From: Coptodactyla brooksi
Lineage: Eukaryota; Arthropoda; Insecta; Coleoptera; Scarabaeidae
Length of the DNA: 20,360 nt
Direction of reading: 5' to 3'
Assembly: GCA_033557675.1 (NCBI GenBank)
Contig: JAWQRM010000701.1
Coordinates: 1-20,360, forward strand
Shown: piece after piece, positions 9,801 through 17,816 of the stretch
Numbering within the stretch: position 1 is the first letter of the stretch
Layout of the letters: the number at the start of each line of letters is the position of its first letter
Program-made: the position numbers and the translations under genes
The notes under the pieces: model-generated
Seen by the model: the letters and a program-made list of their open reading frames with translations, nothing else
The model's database searches: none
Told to the model about the DNA's origin: nothing

Positions 9801-12260
9801 AGAAACAAAATTACATCAGTAATTTCACAGTATTGACTTCGACTATAGTTATCTTAACTTTCTATCTTCATTAATCGTTTATTAGCTTTGTAAAATCTCA
9901 AGTCTAGAAATTCTTTCTTCTATAGATATAATATAATGTCTCTTATTTTGCATTTTATAGCATTTTGCTTTCTTCCTATTTATATTACTTTCGCTGTCTT
10001 CTTTTTGTTCCTTGCTAACAAACAGTTATCACTGATTACCCTCTCACACCAACAATTCCAAGTTTCCTTGGTGCATTTCTATTTATCGCATTATCCTTTC
10101 TTGTTCGCTAATAATGGTTACAATGAGTCATTTCTATTAGTAAATTAGTGCCACTGTTAATAAATCGTCCTACCTCCATTTTTTCCAAGTTTTTCTCACC
10201 CTCCCACGTTTACCATATTTCTATTAAAAGTTAGCGTTTCAACCTGCAGTGGATATCTACGAGTATTAATATATCTTCATCGAGTTTTTGTAACAAATTT
10301 GGTTTCCTTTATATATTACAACGTTATAAGTATCAAATGAAAGGAATCTAAATTCTAATGAAAAGAACATTCCATATCTCTTGAGGTTTACTGATTTATT
10401 GGTTAGCAGATGTCTTTACTTCTATTTACAAGCTTAAGTCTCATCCAGAAGAGAGATTACTTTTTAACCACGGTGTCCATTGACAGACAACAATTTATGC
10501 TAAGTATAGTAAAATACAGCAGTAATTTTCAGTAGAACATGTGGTTTCTGGTTCTAGGTACTGAAATAAGTATTAGTTATAATTATTTGAACTGTAATGC
10601 TAGAAATAAGTTCTAGTTGAAAGATTTTAATAGGCGATTAATTGACTTATTTTAAGATAGGAATCCACATAAACGTATCTTCTAAAATAGCTATTTTTTA
10701 ACATACAGAATGTTGATTCCCGGAAAAAATACCTACCGTAATAAAAGAATATTATAAAATAAAAACATAATATAATTCAGATATACTCCTATATAGAATC
10801 CTTCATTATTCGAAATCAGTTGGAGTCAGTCGTACGCCATTTCATAGAAGCACTTCAAACATTCACCACACGAAAATTTGTAAAATACACCTGCAAGGAA
10901 ACTAATTTATCGCAGAAATTAAAACGTGTAGCATTATGCCCGTAATAAACAAGACAGGATATTAAAATTTAAGTGTCCAATATAACATAAACAACCACAA
11001 TTTAATGACTTTTTAGGTCCTTTAAAATTAATTAAATTTTTATAAGATTGTGCTTATATAAAGCCTTTTTTACAAGGCTATGTGCTATTGGACATATCTA
11101 TTTTATATTTTCAAATAGTTATAGATAGATAAAGCCTAAAATATTGAAATGTTAGTACGCAAATCATTCTTCAAATGAAACAATCAAATACGAATTTCAA
11201 CGTCGTTCAAAGAATGGCACTAACTTAATAAGCTGCTTTCTAAAGTACCTTTATAAAGAAGTTAAGTATACAGGATATAAAATGTGTTGCATTATGCCTG
11301 TAACAATACAAGACATGCTATTAAAATTTAGGTATTCAATACCTAAATTTCATACCAGAAGCAATTACCATATTATAAGCTTTATAAGCCTTTTAAAATG
11401 CTATTAACATCTGAATTAATTTTTGATTCTGTGTGTGGTAATGTAATCAAATTTTATAAGAATTTACTTATGATTGTATCGTTCTCACATAAGACTTTTT
11501 AAGTGTAGTTGTTTAGAGTTTGCTCTTCGCTAAGAAATTTTTATATATTTTGAAATAGCTGTAAACGAAAGAAAAAGACAAAATATTTGCGTACTTGTAC
11601 AAAGTTTTATAAAAGCACTTCCGACGTTCGCAGGACCAAAGTGGATCATAAAATACATATTTAAAGAATTTAATGAGATACTACATTATCTAATAATGAT
11701 GCTGAGTTCAAAAGTAAAGCTATGTAAAGTTACTTTACAAAGAGAGTAAGTTTATCTCTACAGAAAACAAAACATTATCGAAGTTTAATTATTCAATACA
11801 ACAAATAACCACCATGCATGTTGTGGCATATCAAATGCCTCTTAAAATGTCCTGGATACATTTTTGATTTTGCATATGGTGGTGTTATCAGAAATTTAAA
11901 ATATGCCGTCTTCGTATATAGCTTTGCAATCTGAATAAAACAATATTATTGGTTCAACTACAGTTTTAGTCAAGTTTGGCATTTTTTGTTTGACAGGAAC
12001 CAGCCAACTACCAATTCAAATACGACGTTCAAGATGCAGAATCTGGAAACGACTTTGGCCATGAAGAGGAACGTCAGGGTGATGACGCGAGAGGAAAGTA
12101 CTATGTCGTGTTACCAGACGGAAGACGTCAAGTGGTAGAATACACCGCCGATTTAAGCGGTTATCATCCTAAGATCTCCTATGAGCAAGTTGGAGGAGGC
12201 TATGGTGGTGGATCTGGTGGATACCCGTCTGGCCGCGGAAATGGGGGTTACCAATACTAG
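859..12260 (+). CDS. Gene 1: pro-resilin-like cuticle protein with RR chitin-binding domain (3 exons)
   Basis: Coding sequence join(859..864, 1042..1317, 11997..12260), 181 residues, all introns phase 0. Exon 1 encodes only Met-Lys before a strong GTATGT donor, an arrangement common in insect cuticle genes. Residues 1-16 form a signal peptide ending VLA, and the mature protein starts EPPVPSSQYLPG, close to the EPPVNSYLPP start of Drosophila pro-resilin. Residues 30-93 carry four (Q/S)YGAP units and a block of GGG(V/L/I) repeats, giving a flexible segment with Tyr suited to dityrosine cross-linking. Residues 95-158 form a Chitin_bind_4 (Rebers-Riddiford) domain with FGHEEERQGD, GKYYVVLPDGR, VEYTAD and GYHPKISYE. 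A Gly/Tyr tail ends in GGYQY. Expected role: extracellular chitin-associated elastic cuticle protein. Whether it is true resilin or another CPR protein cannot be decided, because the elastic repeat is short. An undetected exon inside the 10.7-kb intron is possible, but matching phase and the gene 2 layout argue against it. Confidence 0.87.
1042..1317 (+). CDS. Gene 1 exon 2: signal peptide and QYGAP/Gly-rich linker
   Basis: This exon has 92 codons, residues 3-94. It runs from LLVCVLAIVSLVLA through EPPVPSSQYLPG, repeated YGAP units, a poly-glycine stretch and GGGGGGYDDQS. The donor is GTAAGT at 1318. Without splicing the frame reads 12 more codons and stops at 1354-1356. The low-complexity composition fits an unstructured elastic segment. 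Confidence 0.9.
2000..2310 (-). mobile_element. LINE C-terminal domain remnant (copy 1)
   Basis: The reverse strand reads IKAAEMKYLRRI, then QQKLRWFGYLCKV, then PSVTW, with several stops. This is the C-terminal region found after the reverse transcriptase in insect non-LTR retrotransposons, where relatives read like AAEMKFLRR...LRWFGHLCRM...RGRPRVTW. It is a dead fragment antisense to gene 1. Segment 2120-2267 resembles 2995-3169, so two related fragments lie about 0.9 kb apart. The exact ends are uncertain. Confidence 0.6.
2345..2975. repeat. Interspersed short direct repeats between LINE fragments
   Basis: Two pairs of direct repeats are visible. The first is about 62 bases at 2597-2658 and 2879-2940, sharing the core CAAAATATTCATTGTTCGTT. 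The second is about 28 bases at 2831-2858 and 2944-2971, sharing CTTAGTGCAAGGAAA. They alternate, which suggests a tandem duplication of a roughly 110-280 base unit inside retrotransposon-derived DNA. No gene is seen here. Confidence 0.6.
2975..3660 (-). mobile_element. LINE reverse transcriptase and C-terminal remnant (copy 2)
   Basis: Reading the reverse strand downwards, frames shifted by small indels give FGLDINPEKPEMM near 3540-3500. This resembles the segment after the catalytic FADD motif of LINE reverse transcriptases, usually GL-x-N-P-x-K-T-E. Then come LNLKK and VYKSIYTP near 3290-3230 (relatives: VYKSV...PTLTYG) and RNIDIRK...QQKLR near 3140-3070. The order fits one contiguous, badly decayed non-LTR element with many stops. 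The FADD motif itself is not recognisable. It is antisense to gene 1. Clade assignment is not possible by eye. Confidence 0.55.
3661..4200. other. Intronic stretch with no recognised feature
   Basis: AT-rich sequence with short open frames only. No domain, RNA gene or clear repeat was recognised. Confidence 0.5.
4220..4640. promoter_or_regulatory. CpG-dense intronic block, candidate regulatory element
   Basis: This segment has roughly 30 CpG dinucleotides, several times the density of the flanking intron, and is visibly richer in GC. It contains a perfect hairpin, AAGTGAA-TGC-TTCACTT at 4241-4257, and an ATTACGCAAC at 4412-4421 that matches a PAR-bZIP/C/EBP-type site. The overlapping 72-residue frame at 4525-4743 has no recognisable domain. 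It could be a conserved enhancer, an unrecognised non-coding exon, or remains of a GC-richer element. The regulatory reading is inference. Confidence 0.3.
4745..5404. other. Intronic stretch with no recognised feature
   Basis: T-rich, low-complexity intronic DNA. No gene, repeat family or RNA gene was recognised. The LINE on the reverse strand begins at its right edge. Confidence 0.5.
5478..5783 (-). pseudogene. LINE C-terminal open segment
   Basis: This is the longest uninterrupted piece of the C-terminal part of the 5405-7290 LINE, about 100 residues. Landmarks are MQAVEMRF at the start, LGWYGHMVRM in the middle and RGRPCKTWNKDV further on. The domain follows the thumb region of these elements and has no catalytic residues. 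The ATG is internal to the original polyprotein, not a true start. Confidence 0.75.
6171..6467 (-). pseudogene. LINE reverse transcriptase middle segment (IDMENAFD motif)
   Basis: The frame contains ICLWFIDMENAFDCINQKLY. FIDMExAFD carries the first catalytic Asp of the reverse transcriptase palm. The following KKQVEKLIEQ...SVTGIDDIIKECKM jumps directly towards the region before FADD, so the segment with the conserved QGC-type motif is missing. The FADDVVLM motif lies just below, at about 6115-6085, outside this frame. Confidence 0.8.
6473..6889 (-). pseudogene. LINE reverse transcriptase N-terminal segment
   Basis: About 138 residues cover the start of the reverse transcriptase (fingers region): KYIEDKEGKLI, EYFKELLN, a Glu-rich patch, LDEAIQKIKLGKGPECDEMT, NLLEICNMAWSKKIVPQEW and AIILPIH. 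After that the family normally reads KKGD...NYRG(I/L)SLLS, but this copy changes frame and ends. The first Met is internal, because related sequence continues upstream on the reverse strand. Confidence 0.8.
7291..10830. other. Long intronic stretch with no recognised gene
   Basis: About 3.5 kb of AT-rich intron sequence. Short frames at 7599-7865, 8931-9119, 9422-9637 and 9936-10148 have no domain, signal or codon pattern that supports them. An octamer-like ATTTGCAT occurs near 9460. No tRNA, rRNA or mobile element was recognised, though old repeats beyond visual recognition may be present. Confidence 0.5.
10831..11940. repeat. Three diverged tandem repeat units in intron 2
   Basis: Units start near 10831, 11155 and 11591, each with GTAC. 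They share aligned landmarks: AGCACTT near the start in units 1 and 3, GCATTATGCC(C/T)GTAA in units 1 and 2, a stretch like AACCACNAT in the middle, and CTTTTAAAAT or CTTAAAATG near 11028, 11399 and 11849. Divergence is high and unit lengths differ (about 320-440 bases). Unit 2 contains a perfect 27-base palindrome. The origin may be an old local tandem duplication. Confidence 0.5.
11324..11350. repeat. Perfect 27-base palindrome
   Basis: AAATTTAGGTATT, one C, then AATACCTAAATTT: two 13-base arms around a single base. It lies within the second tandem repeat unit of intron 2. The aligned positions of the other units do not show it, so the right arm seems to have arisen in this unit alone. Confidence 0.85.
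11997..12260 (+). CDS. Gene 1 exon 3: RR chitin-binding domain and tail
   Basis: This exon has 88 codons including the TAG stop and follows acceptor ...TTTGACAG at 11996. It encodes EPANYQFKYDVQDAESGNDF followed by GHEEERQGDDARGKYYVVLP and then DGRRQVVEYTADLSGYHPKI. These match the resilin-type Rebers-Riddiford domain: aromatic residues at the start, G-D before GKYY, LPDGR, VEYTAD and GY. The exon has no ATG, so ATG-based open-frame searches miss it. It is clearly richer in GC than the surrounding intron. Confidence 0.93.
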   Translation, partial: EPANYQFKYDVQDAESGNDFGHEEERQGDDARGKYYVVLPDGRRQVVEYTADLSGYHPKISYEQVGGGYGGGSGGYPSGRGNGGYQY

Positions 12261-12705
12261 GCTCTTAGCATATTTTAGGAATTTATAGCGATAGCAGTCC
12301 GATCTCTTGCACTTGCCGTCTCGAATACTTCCATCGACACCCATTATCCCCAACCATCACTTATACCGGAGGTCGGTGCATTTTCAGTCCAGTTTTTAAA
12401 AGGACTGCGCGTACATAGCTTTACTTAGTTTATAAGTGAGGACATTTACTTTATTTCCCCTTGTGTTATCATCCCCCTTCCCTTATACCGATTTGGGCAC
12501 GAATTTGGATTGCGATTTAAAATGTGCGGAATCAACCCGGATATTGTTATAATTCTATTTAATAGGCCGAGATGGTTCTGCGCGTTAGTGTACGATTTAT
12601 TTATTATTGCCATATTTATACGAACGTAGCGCTTAGGAGAAGCATTTGGGAATACATCCGTACCTCTACATGAATATTTTTATAAATAAATGATGCATAC
12701 GAAAG
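12261..12705 (+). other. Gene 1 3' UTR with polyA signal
   Basis: From the stop at 12258-12260, the first good AATAAA hexamer is at 12685-12690, so cleavage probably occurs around 12700-12715. The UTR is about 440 bases. No conserved RNA structure was recognised. Confidence 0.65.
12685..12690 (+). terminator. Polyadenylation signal of gene 1
   Basis: Canonical AATAAA, 425 bases after the gene 1 stop codon. It is the only clear hexamer between the stop and 12720. Confidence 0.65.
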
Positions 12706-12717
12706 AAATATGGATTT

Positions 12718-13060
12718 TTATTTATAGTGTTGAAAGATTAGAAAGTAAAAAAGATAGGTTAGAAAGTAAAGAAAGTAGCACTGGAATTTTAAACACATAA
12801 ATACTGAGGGTTGAAGATTTTTGGAACCTTTGGTTTTGTTACTGACAAAGTTACAGCACACTACAGCAAAACCGAAAAGTTTATTTTGCTTGGCGCATGT
12901 TTCGCCTACTATGTCGATATCTTCAGAAGCACCCACGACAAATGTTTTTGCCTTGGTGTAGTGGTGGCATTGTTCACATTCAATGTTGAAGTTTCATTAT
13001 TGGTACAAAAGCATTTGCTCTCTCTCGCTCTCTCTCTCTCAACAGTGTCCTGTAAGTGCG
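12718..13060 (-). other. Unexplained antisense open stretch, possibly repeat-derived
   Basis: On the reverse strand one frame stays open from about 13000 to 12718 and reads IECEQCHHYTKAKTFVVGA and then ASEDIDIVGETCAKQNK. No domain is recognised. The segment TGAAGATATCGACATAGTAG followed by GCGAAACATG resembles the ends of some insect retroelements by impression only. A short CT-rich microsatellite lies at about 13018-13042. The rest, to about 13900, has no recognised feature. Confidence 0.25.
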
Positions 13061-13912
13061 AATTTTAGTCGATTGTAATTAAGCAAAACTTATAACACAG
13101 CATATAACATCAGATACTTTAGAAGTAGTCCACTTAATTATACCTTCATTATAACAACAGAAAGTCATTTACCAGCTATAATTCAGAAAATAAAACTTAA
13201 TAATGATTATATATAGTAATATGTAGTTTTGTATCATATTCTGCCTTATGGTATTTTCGTGTGAGCTTGTCGGTCTCTTACTCTCAACCTTATTTTCCAC
13301 GGACACTATGTAACTTAATGTTTATATTTCTTCATTGTCACCTATAATCCCTTATTGATAAACAGAAAACAAAAACATAAATATAATAATACCAAAGATT
13401 ATTGGATATTGGTTTAGAATCAAAAGCCAACTTATCAGTTCTCCTGCATTCAAAAAAAATAAAATTGATAGAGCTGAAGACGTCATAGAACTACACCATA
13501 TTTTCCAATTATAGGTTTCCAGTTATTTTAAAATATTCCTAAATTTTACAGATTGTCAAGTGAACCGTTGGTATGAAATGTTCAATCATTAGTAGACTTT
13601 GATTAAATTTATATATCAATTCAGTCAAGGCCCATAATTTACGAATTCCTCTAAAACAAGCTCATTAAAGAACAATGAAGACACGTTCAGTTCATTTATT
13701 TTCCTTTCCTCATTGTTATTTTTTACTATTTATCTTCATGTAATATTGACTGAATACTTATTTCTAGTAAATCTACATCAAGTAATACTAAAACGCAAGT
13801 ATCAAATAATCAAGATAATTCAAGGTTATTCCATACCAAAAATATACCACCAACATCACTGGTAATATGCAGAGTATTGGATTGGGTTGGGTTGGTATGT
13901 TCTAGAGGTGAT

Positions 13913-14735
13913 TCTGATAAAAAAAAGTTCGTATATACCATAGGTCAATCCCTTTTCGTTTTCGAGGTATTGATAAAAGAAGAAATGTTGACCATTAGAC
14001 ATTTATTAAGAAACTACATAAGCACAAAAAACTAATATTATAATAATCGCTTGAATTGCTCCCCTGCGCTTTCCAAACATGCTGCCAGTCTTTGAGCTAT
14101 GTTTTGTTGCTGGTTAATATTTACAAGTTCATTTCAACTATTATGGTTATTAAATCTTCTCACGTATCTGGCGAGATTTAAGGAAACCCCAAAAGAAAAA
14201 ATCCAGTGGCGACAAGTAAGGAGAACATGCAGGCCATCGTATGCGGCCTCCTCTTAATATCCACCGTCCAGCAAACTTTTGGTTGTAAAAAGTCAATAAC
14301 TTGCTTACCGAAATGCGGTGGAGCACTGTCTTGTTGATAAAACATGCCGCGTCGATTTTCCATGTATTCTGGCAAAGTATTCTCAAAGAAATTGCGATAA
14401 TAATTTGCCGTAAGACGTTCTTTAATAAAATGCGGCCCAATAATGTGATTATTTAACACCATACATTCACAAAGAAACGATATTGGTGATTGACCACACC
14501 TACACTATGTGGGTTTTGATGGGCACAGGTATGAGAATTGCTGGTATTGTTTATACCATCTCGCATAAATTGTGGTTGATTTGTAAAAAGGATACGCGGA
14601 ATAAGCTCTAAATTATTCTGTAACCATTAGTAATATTGACAAATTGCATTAACTGATGCATATTTCTATTTTTGTCGATATCTAGAAAACAAAACAGAAT
14701 TGATCTATGGTGTATATGAACTTTGTTGATCAGAA
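13913..14735 (-). mobile_element. Internally deleted Tc1/mariner element (DD41D type)
   Basis: Terminal inverted repeats of about 60 bases at 13913-13972 and 14676-14735 match at roughly 80 percent by eye; both contain AATC-like and ATA(C/T)ACCATAG(G/A)TCAAT blocks. Between them only the C-terminal half of a transposase remains on the reverse strand. The right repeat runs almost directly into the transposase catalytic core, so the N-terminal DNA-binding half is missing. No certain TA target duplication was identified, so the outer ends may be off by several bases. Confidence 0.7.
14038..14660 (-). pseudogene. Broken mariner transposase, catalytic domain only
   Basis: Reading down the reverse strand in shifting frames: WLQNNLELIPRILFTNQPQF, then HQNPHSVGVVNHQYRFFVNV, then NNHIIGPHFIKERLTANYY, FYQQDSAPPHF, FAGRW, SPLDFFFWGFLKS, and a C-terminal end ACLESAGEQFKRLL with stop at 14038-14040. 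The layout fits the DDE transposase catalytic domain of the Tc1/mariner superfamily. Relatives have ILFTDE, where this copy has ILFTNQ, so the first catalytic Asp is lost. The second (QQDSAPPH) and third (PLDFF) Asp remain, about 41 residues apart as in DD41D (rosa-like) elements. At least three frame changes (near 14458, 14280 and 14135) and in-frame stops make it inactive. Confidence 0.85.
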
Positions 14736-14739
14736 ACTT

Positions 14740-15285
14740 GTAGTAGTGGCATTGTTTGACTTTCTTATAAAACTACTGTGATTTATGCGAATATTTAACA
14801 AAAGCTTCAGTAATTTGCTATTGTAATTTAAATGTAACATGTTTAAAATAAATAATAAATATAGTAGTTTTTGGGATTTAAAATTTTTATTGTATGAAAA
14901 TTAACAATGATAATATCACAAATCTGCTACAGTATAAATACCTAAGTATGCCTAATAATTGAATAAATTAATATTAAGAATTATTAATTATTAATTTCTG
15001 CGATAATGGTACCTAAACATAAAGCTATTTCTTCACTACTGGCTCCCTTTAAGAAGAGTTGAATTCTGTGAGCTTTTACTAATCATGTTACAGATAAGAA
15101 GATCAAAATTGCTGTTCAAGAATAACTTGGGCGATAGTTTAGGTAATTTTCACAATAATGAATAGCAACAAGTTATATTACTTGACTACTCCAAATATTC
15201 ATGTAATAAGAGAGTAAAATATTCAGAATATTTTCAATTTCAACATTGTCCTTTCAATGGTGAAAGAAAATTTAACCAACTCAAA
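14740..15285. other. Intergenic stretch with no recognised feature
   Basis: AT-rich DNA with runs of TTAATTATTAAT near 14985-14998. No gene, transposase sequence or structured RNA was recognised. Confidence 0.5.
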
Positions 15286-15655
15286 TTAAGTTAATCAATG
15301 GTTACCACTTAACCAAACCAGAAAACTTACTACCCGACGCACGTTTCTATTACATAATATGTTATACGTAATATGCTGTTTCTCTGACCATGTCAGCATC
15401 ATTCGGAGCGATCAGAGACAAGAGCATTCAAAACCAGATATCTGCCTCAACTAGCCTAACCTTACTACTAACCTTTATATACAAATTTTGTGCAACCGTT
15501 GACCGTGAAGTCATTTCACTAAATGGTGGGTTTGGCACCTCTGATTTTGTAGCAAAGTTAATCAATGTTTAACCATGTAACCAAAACAAGGAAATTTACT
15601 GCTCGACGCACGTTTCGCTGACCATGTCAGCACCATCGAGAGCAGCCAGAGATGA
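15286..15655. repeat. Directly repeated segment, two copies
   Basis: Copy 1 is about 15286-15425 and copy 2 about 15555-15655. They share AAGTTAATCAATG, CGACGCACGTTTC and CTGACCATGTCAGCA in the same order, about 265 bases apart. Copy 1 has about 35 extra bases (15348-15382) between the last two blocks. The shared GCTGAC-CAT-GTCAGC forms a 6-base-pair hairpin. On the reverse strand the hairpin is followed by CGAAACGTGCGTCG in copy 2. The two copies may be remains of a retroelement end, but no coding sequence supports this. Confidence 0.6.
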
Positions 15656-15659
15656 ATGA

Positions 15660-16400
15660 ACTGTGATTTGTAAATAACTCGAGTTATTTATGAGACTCCT
15701 CCACTAAACAGATTCCGAGATTGCTGGCACCAAGGAATTGAGGCATCACTACATTCACCCTGGGAAGTATCTAATGAACTATTTAATGTTATGTGGTTAA
15801 TGTTTATTAATGTTTGATGATAAGTAACAGGAGACTTTTTGTGTGAATAAATTCTCTTGAATGGATAGAAACCAAACAATGAAATAAAAATCATACCATT
15901 CCTATTAAAATAACAAAGCTAATATGGATTTCGTGTTTTACAAAAAAGATTTTGAACGTATTTTGTTTTAAAGTACGACAAAGTACTAACCTCAATCCAA
16001 AAAATAAAATAGTCCCAAAACAGTGTGTCCCAAACAAAGTAATTTTAAGCAAAAGAAGTTGTGTCAACCTAAGGCCAATTCGAAGTACTGGCAAGACTAT
16101 TACCAGACGGAATTATGGTTTACTATATAAAAATGAAAACGTATCATAAATAATGCAATTTTTATTAAACAAGTAATAATAATATGATGAAACTATTGCA
16201 ATAAACAACTTCTTTTCAAAATGACTAACACTTCTATTATTTGAGGACTACAACGAATTTCATCTGCACTATTACAATTGTCTATTACATACAATTATTA
16301 CTAGTTACAAGTATTGTTACAATTAGTACTATTATATTACATGTATTACTATTATATATTTTAGAATCCACTAAAATAATTGGTGGTGACTACTAGTCAG
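15660..16400. other. Intergenic stretch with no recognised feature
   Basis: Overlapping short frames on both strands at about 15890-16150 show no domain or codon bias. No mobile element could be recognised. Confidence 0.5.
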
Positions 16401-16403
16401 TTC

Positions 16404-16438
16404 TGCATTTAGAAGTTGTAATGTTGCATTTAGAAGTT
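16404..16438. repeat. Short tandem duplication (21-base period)
   Basis: TGCATTTAGAAGTT occurs at 16404-16417 and again at 16425-16438. This is a small local duplication with no evident function. Confidence 0.8.
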
Positions 16439-16818
16439 ATTATATCCCCAAAGATACGGGATTTAAGTTTGAATTCTATTCTTGCTAACTGGTCCTAAGT
16501 TGTGGGAATTAGAGTTTCAGTTGAAGATTGGAGGCTTCGTGAAGTTCTTCGTGCACACCAACGAATGCCTTCTTTTATAAAACCTTCCGCTATCTTCTTC
16601 ACTACTTTATCATTATCTGTTTCCAACTATATTCCCGTAATCGCGAGATTTTTCTGTTTCCTCTCCCGCTTCAATTTCTCCATTTTCCAGGTCAAATTGG
16701 TTATTCAGACTTTTATTTTCCGTATTCTTGCAAAAGTTATTAACTATTTTCAGTGTTAATTAAAAGTAACGAAATAATTCCGAAAAAAGTCCGTATTAGA
16801 TTTATGTTTATGTGTATG

Positions 16819-16839
16819 TATATATATATATATATATAT
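16819..16839. repeat. TA microsatellite, left flank of foldback element
   Basis: A pure TA dinucleotide run directly abuts the left arm of the foldback element at 16840. A matching run abuts the right arm. Confidence 0.9.
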
Positions 16840-17377
16840 GCAGTCTGTTTATTTTTCAGGGCCAACCTTATATTTCCGTTAATATTCAAAACAGAGTTAA
16901 ATGTCTTATATAAAAATTTAATGATGTTAAAAATGCAATTTGTTGAAATACATGTAATATTTTATTACGATTTTCCGTTAGACGGCGACAGTCAACTTTT
17001 TTTTCTTAAATGGGATTATATATTTAATAGGGAATTGTTTCAACTCTACGAGTATGTAAAAATTTCATAGCATTATTTGAAAAATAACATTCGAAGTGAT
17101 TTATCTCCCAAATAACACTATGAAATTTTTACATATTCGTAAAGTTGGAACAGTTCTTTATTCGATAGATGCATAAAAAATACATAATCGCATTTAAGAA
17201 AGAAAAGTTGACTGTCGCCCTCTAGCGGAAAATTGTAATAAGATATTATCATGTCTTTCAACAAATTGCATTTTTAATATCATTTGCATATAAAACTTCT
17301 AATTTCAATTTTTATATAAGACTTAATTCTATCTTGAAAATTAACGAAGGTACAAGGTTGGCCCTGAAAAAACAAAC

Positions 17378-17381
<4 letters not shown>
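16840..17381. mobile_element. Foldback (long inverted repeat) non-autonomous DNA element
   Basis: The left arm is 16840-17070 (about 231 bases) and the right arm 17118-17381 (about 264 bases). They are inverted copies around a 47-base spacer. Both arms share TTTTTCAGGGCCAACCTT near the outer end, AAAAATGCAATTTGTTGAAA and GGCGACAGTCAACTTTT in the middle, and TATGTAAAAATTTCATAG at the inner end. Identity is high but broken by indels. Both outer ends sit against TA runs, which fits a TA-target element, possibly Tc1/mariner-related. No transposase is inside. The 105-residue frame at 16753-17070 lies mostly in the left arm and is not considered a gene. Confidence 0.82.

Positions 17382-17407
<26 letters not shown>
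17382..17407. repeat. TA microsatellite, right flank of foldback element
   Basis: A TA dinucleotide run follows the right arm immediately after ACACCC, and then leads into GTATGTATATC. Together with the left run it marks the element boundary or a TA-rich target. Confidence 0.9.
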
Positions 17408-17416
<9 letters not shown>

Positions 17417-17816
17417 ATCTGTGTGTGTGAATGAACAATGAAATATGTCTCAACGTAACTAACTGCTTCAAAATATTACTAATGTTGAAAATAGAAATTG
17501 TACATATAAATTATGCCCTATCCAAAATGGTCCCTGCCCTGTCCAAAATTGCTATCACTTAAAACTTAAAACTTACAGAAATATTTTCAATTTAAAAATG
17601 TTTTGATCGGATTTTTATAACCTTTAGCATTCTTGTGTATTTTTTTTTTAATTTTAGGTGTTCATTACTTTTACGGTCATTGCTAGTAACTTTACTAACT
17701 GCAATAAACATAATATACTAATTTTTTAATTATTAAAGACATTTCTTATACAACTTTTCATACATTATATCTCGCAAGAAATTTTTTTGGAGGATCATCA
17801 ATCACATGGTTCAAAA
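17408..17816. other. Intergenic stretch with no recognised feature
   Basis: AT-rich DNA between the foldback element and the mariner fragment. A local near-repeat, CCCTATCCAAAATGGTCC and CCCTGTCCAAAATTGC, occurs at about 17516-17552 with no known meaning. Confidence 0.45.

Larger units (their letters stand above)
1318..11996 (+). other. Gene 1 intron 2 (about 10.7 kb)
   Basis: It is bounded by GTAAGT at 1318 and AG at 11995-11996, phase 0. It contains antisense LINE remnants, a CpG-dense block and diverged tandem repeats, listed separately. The equivalent intron in gene 2 is 53 bases. The stretch 1357-1995 shows nothing recognisable except an AATAAA at 1531-1536. Confidence 0.82.

Noticed and set aside
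12880..12950. Hammerhead-ribozyme-like core (CTGAAGA ... CGAAAC) on the reverse strand
   Set aside because: The two core strings are present, but I could not pair a stem II between them or form the required outer stems, so it is probably chance or only retroelement-like sequence.
15600..15645. Hammerhead-like reading of CTGACATGGTCAG + CGAAAC on the reverse strand
   Set aside because: The required CUGANGA core is absent. Only a simple hairpin followed by GAAAC is present.
16753..17070. 105-residue plus-strand open frame
   Set aside because: It runs through a TA microsatellite and the left arm of the foldback element. The arm is non-coding in its inverted copy, and the translation has no domain.
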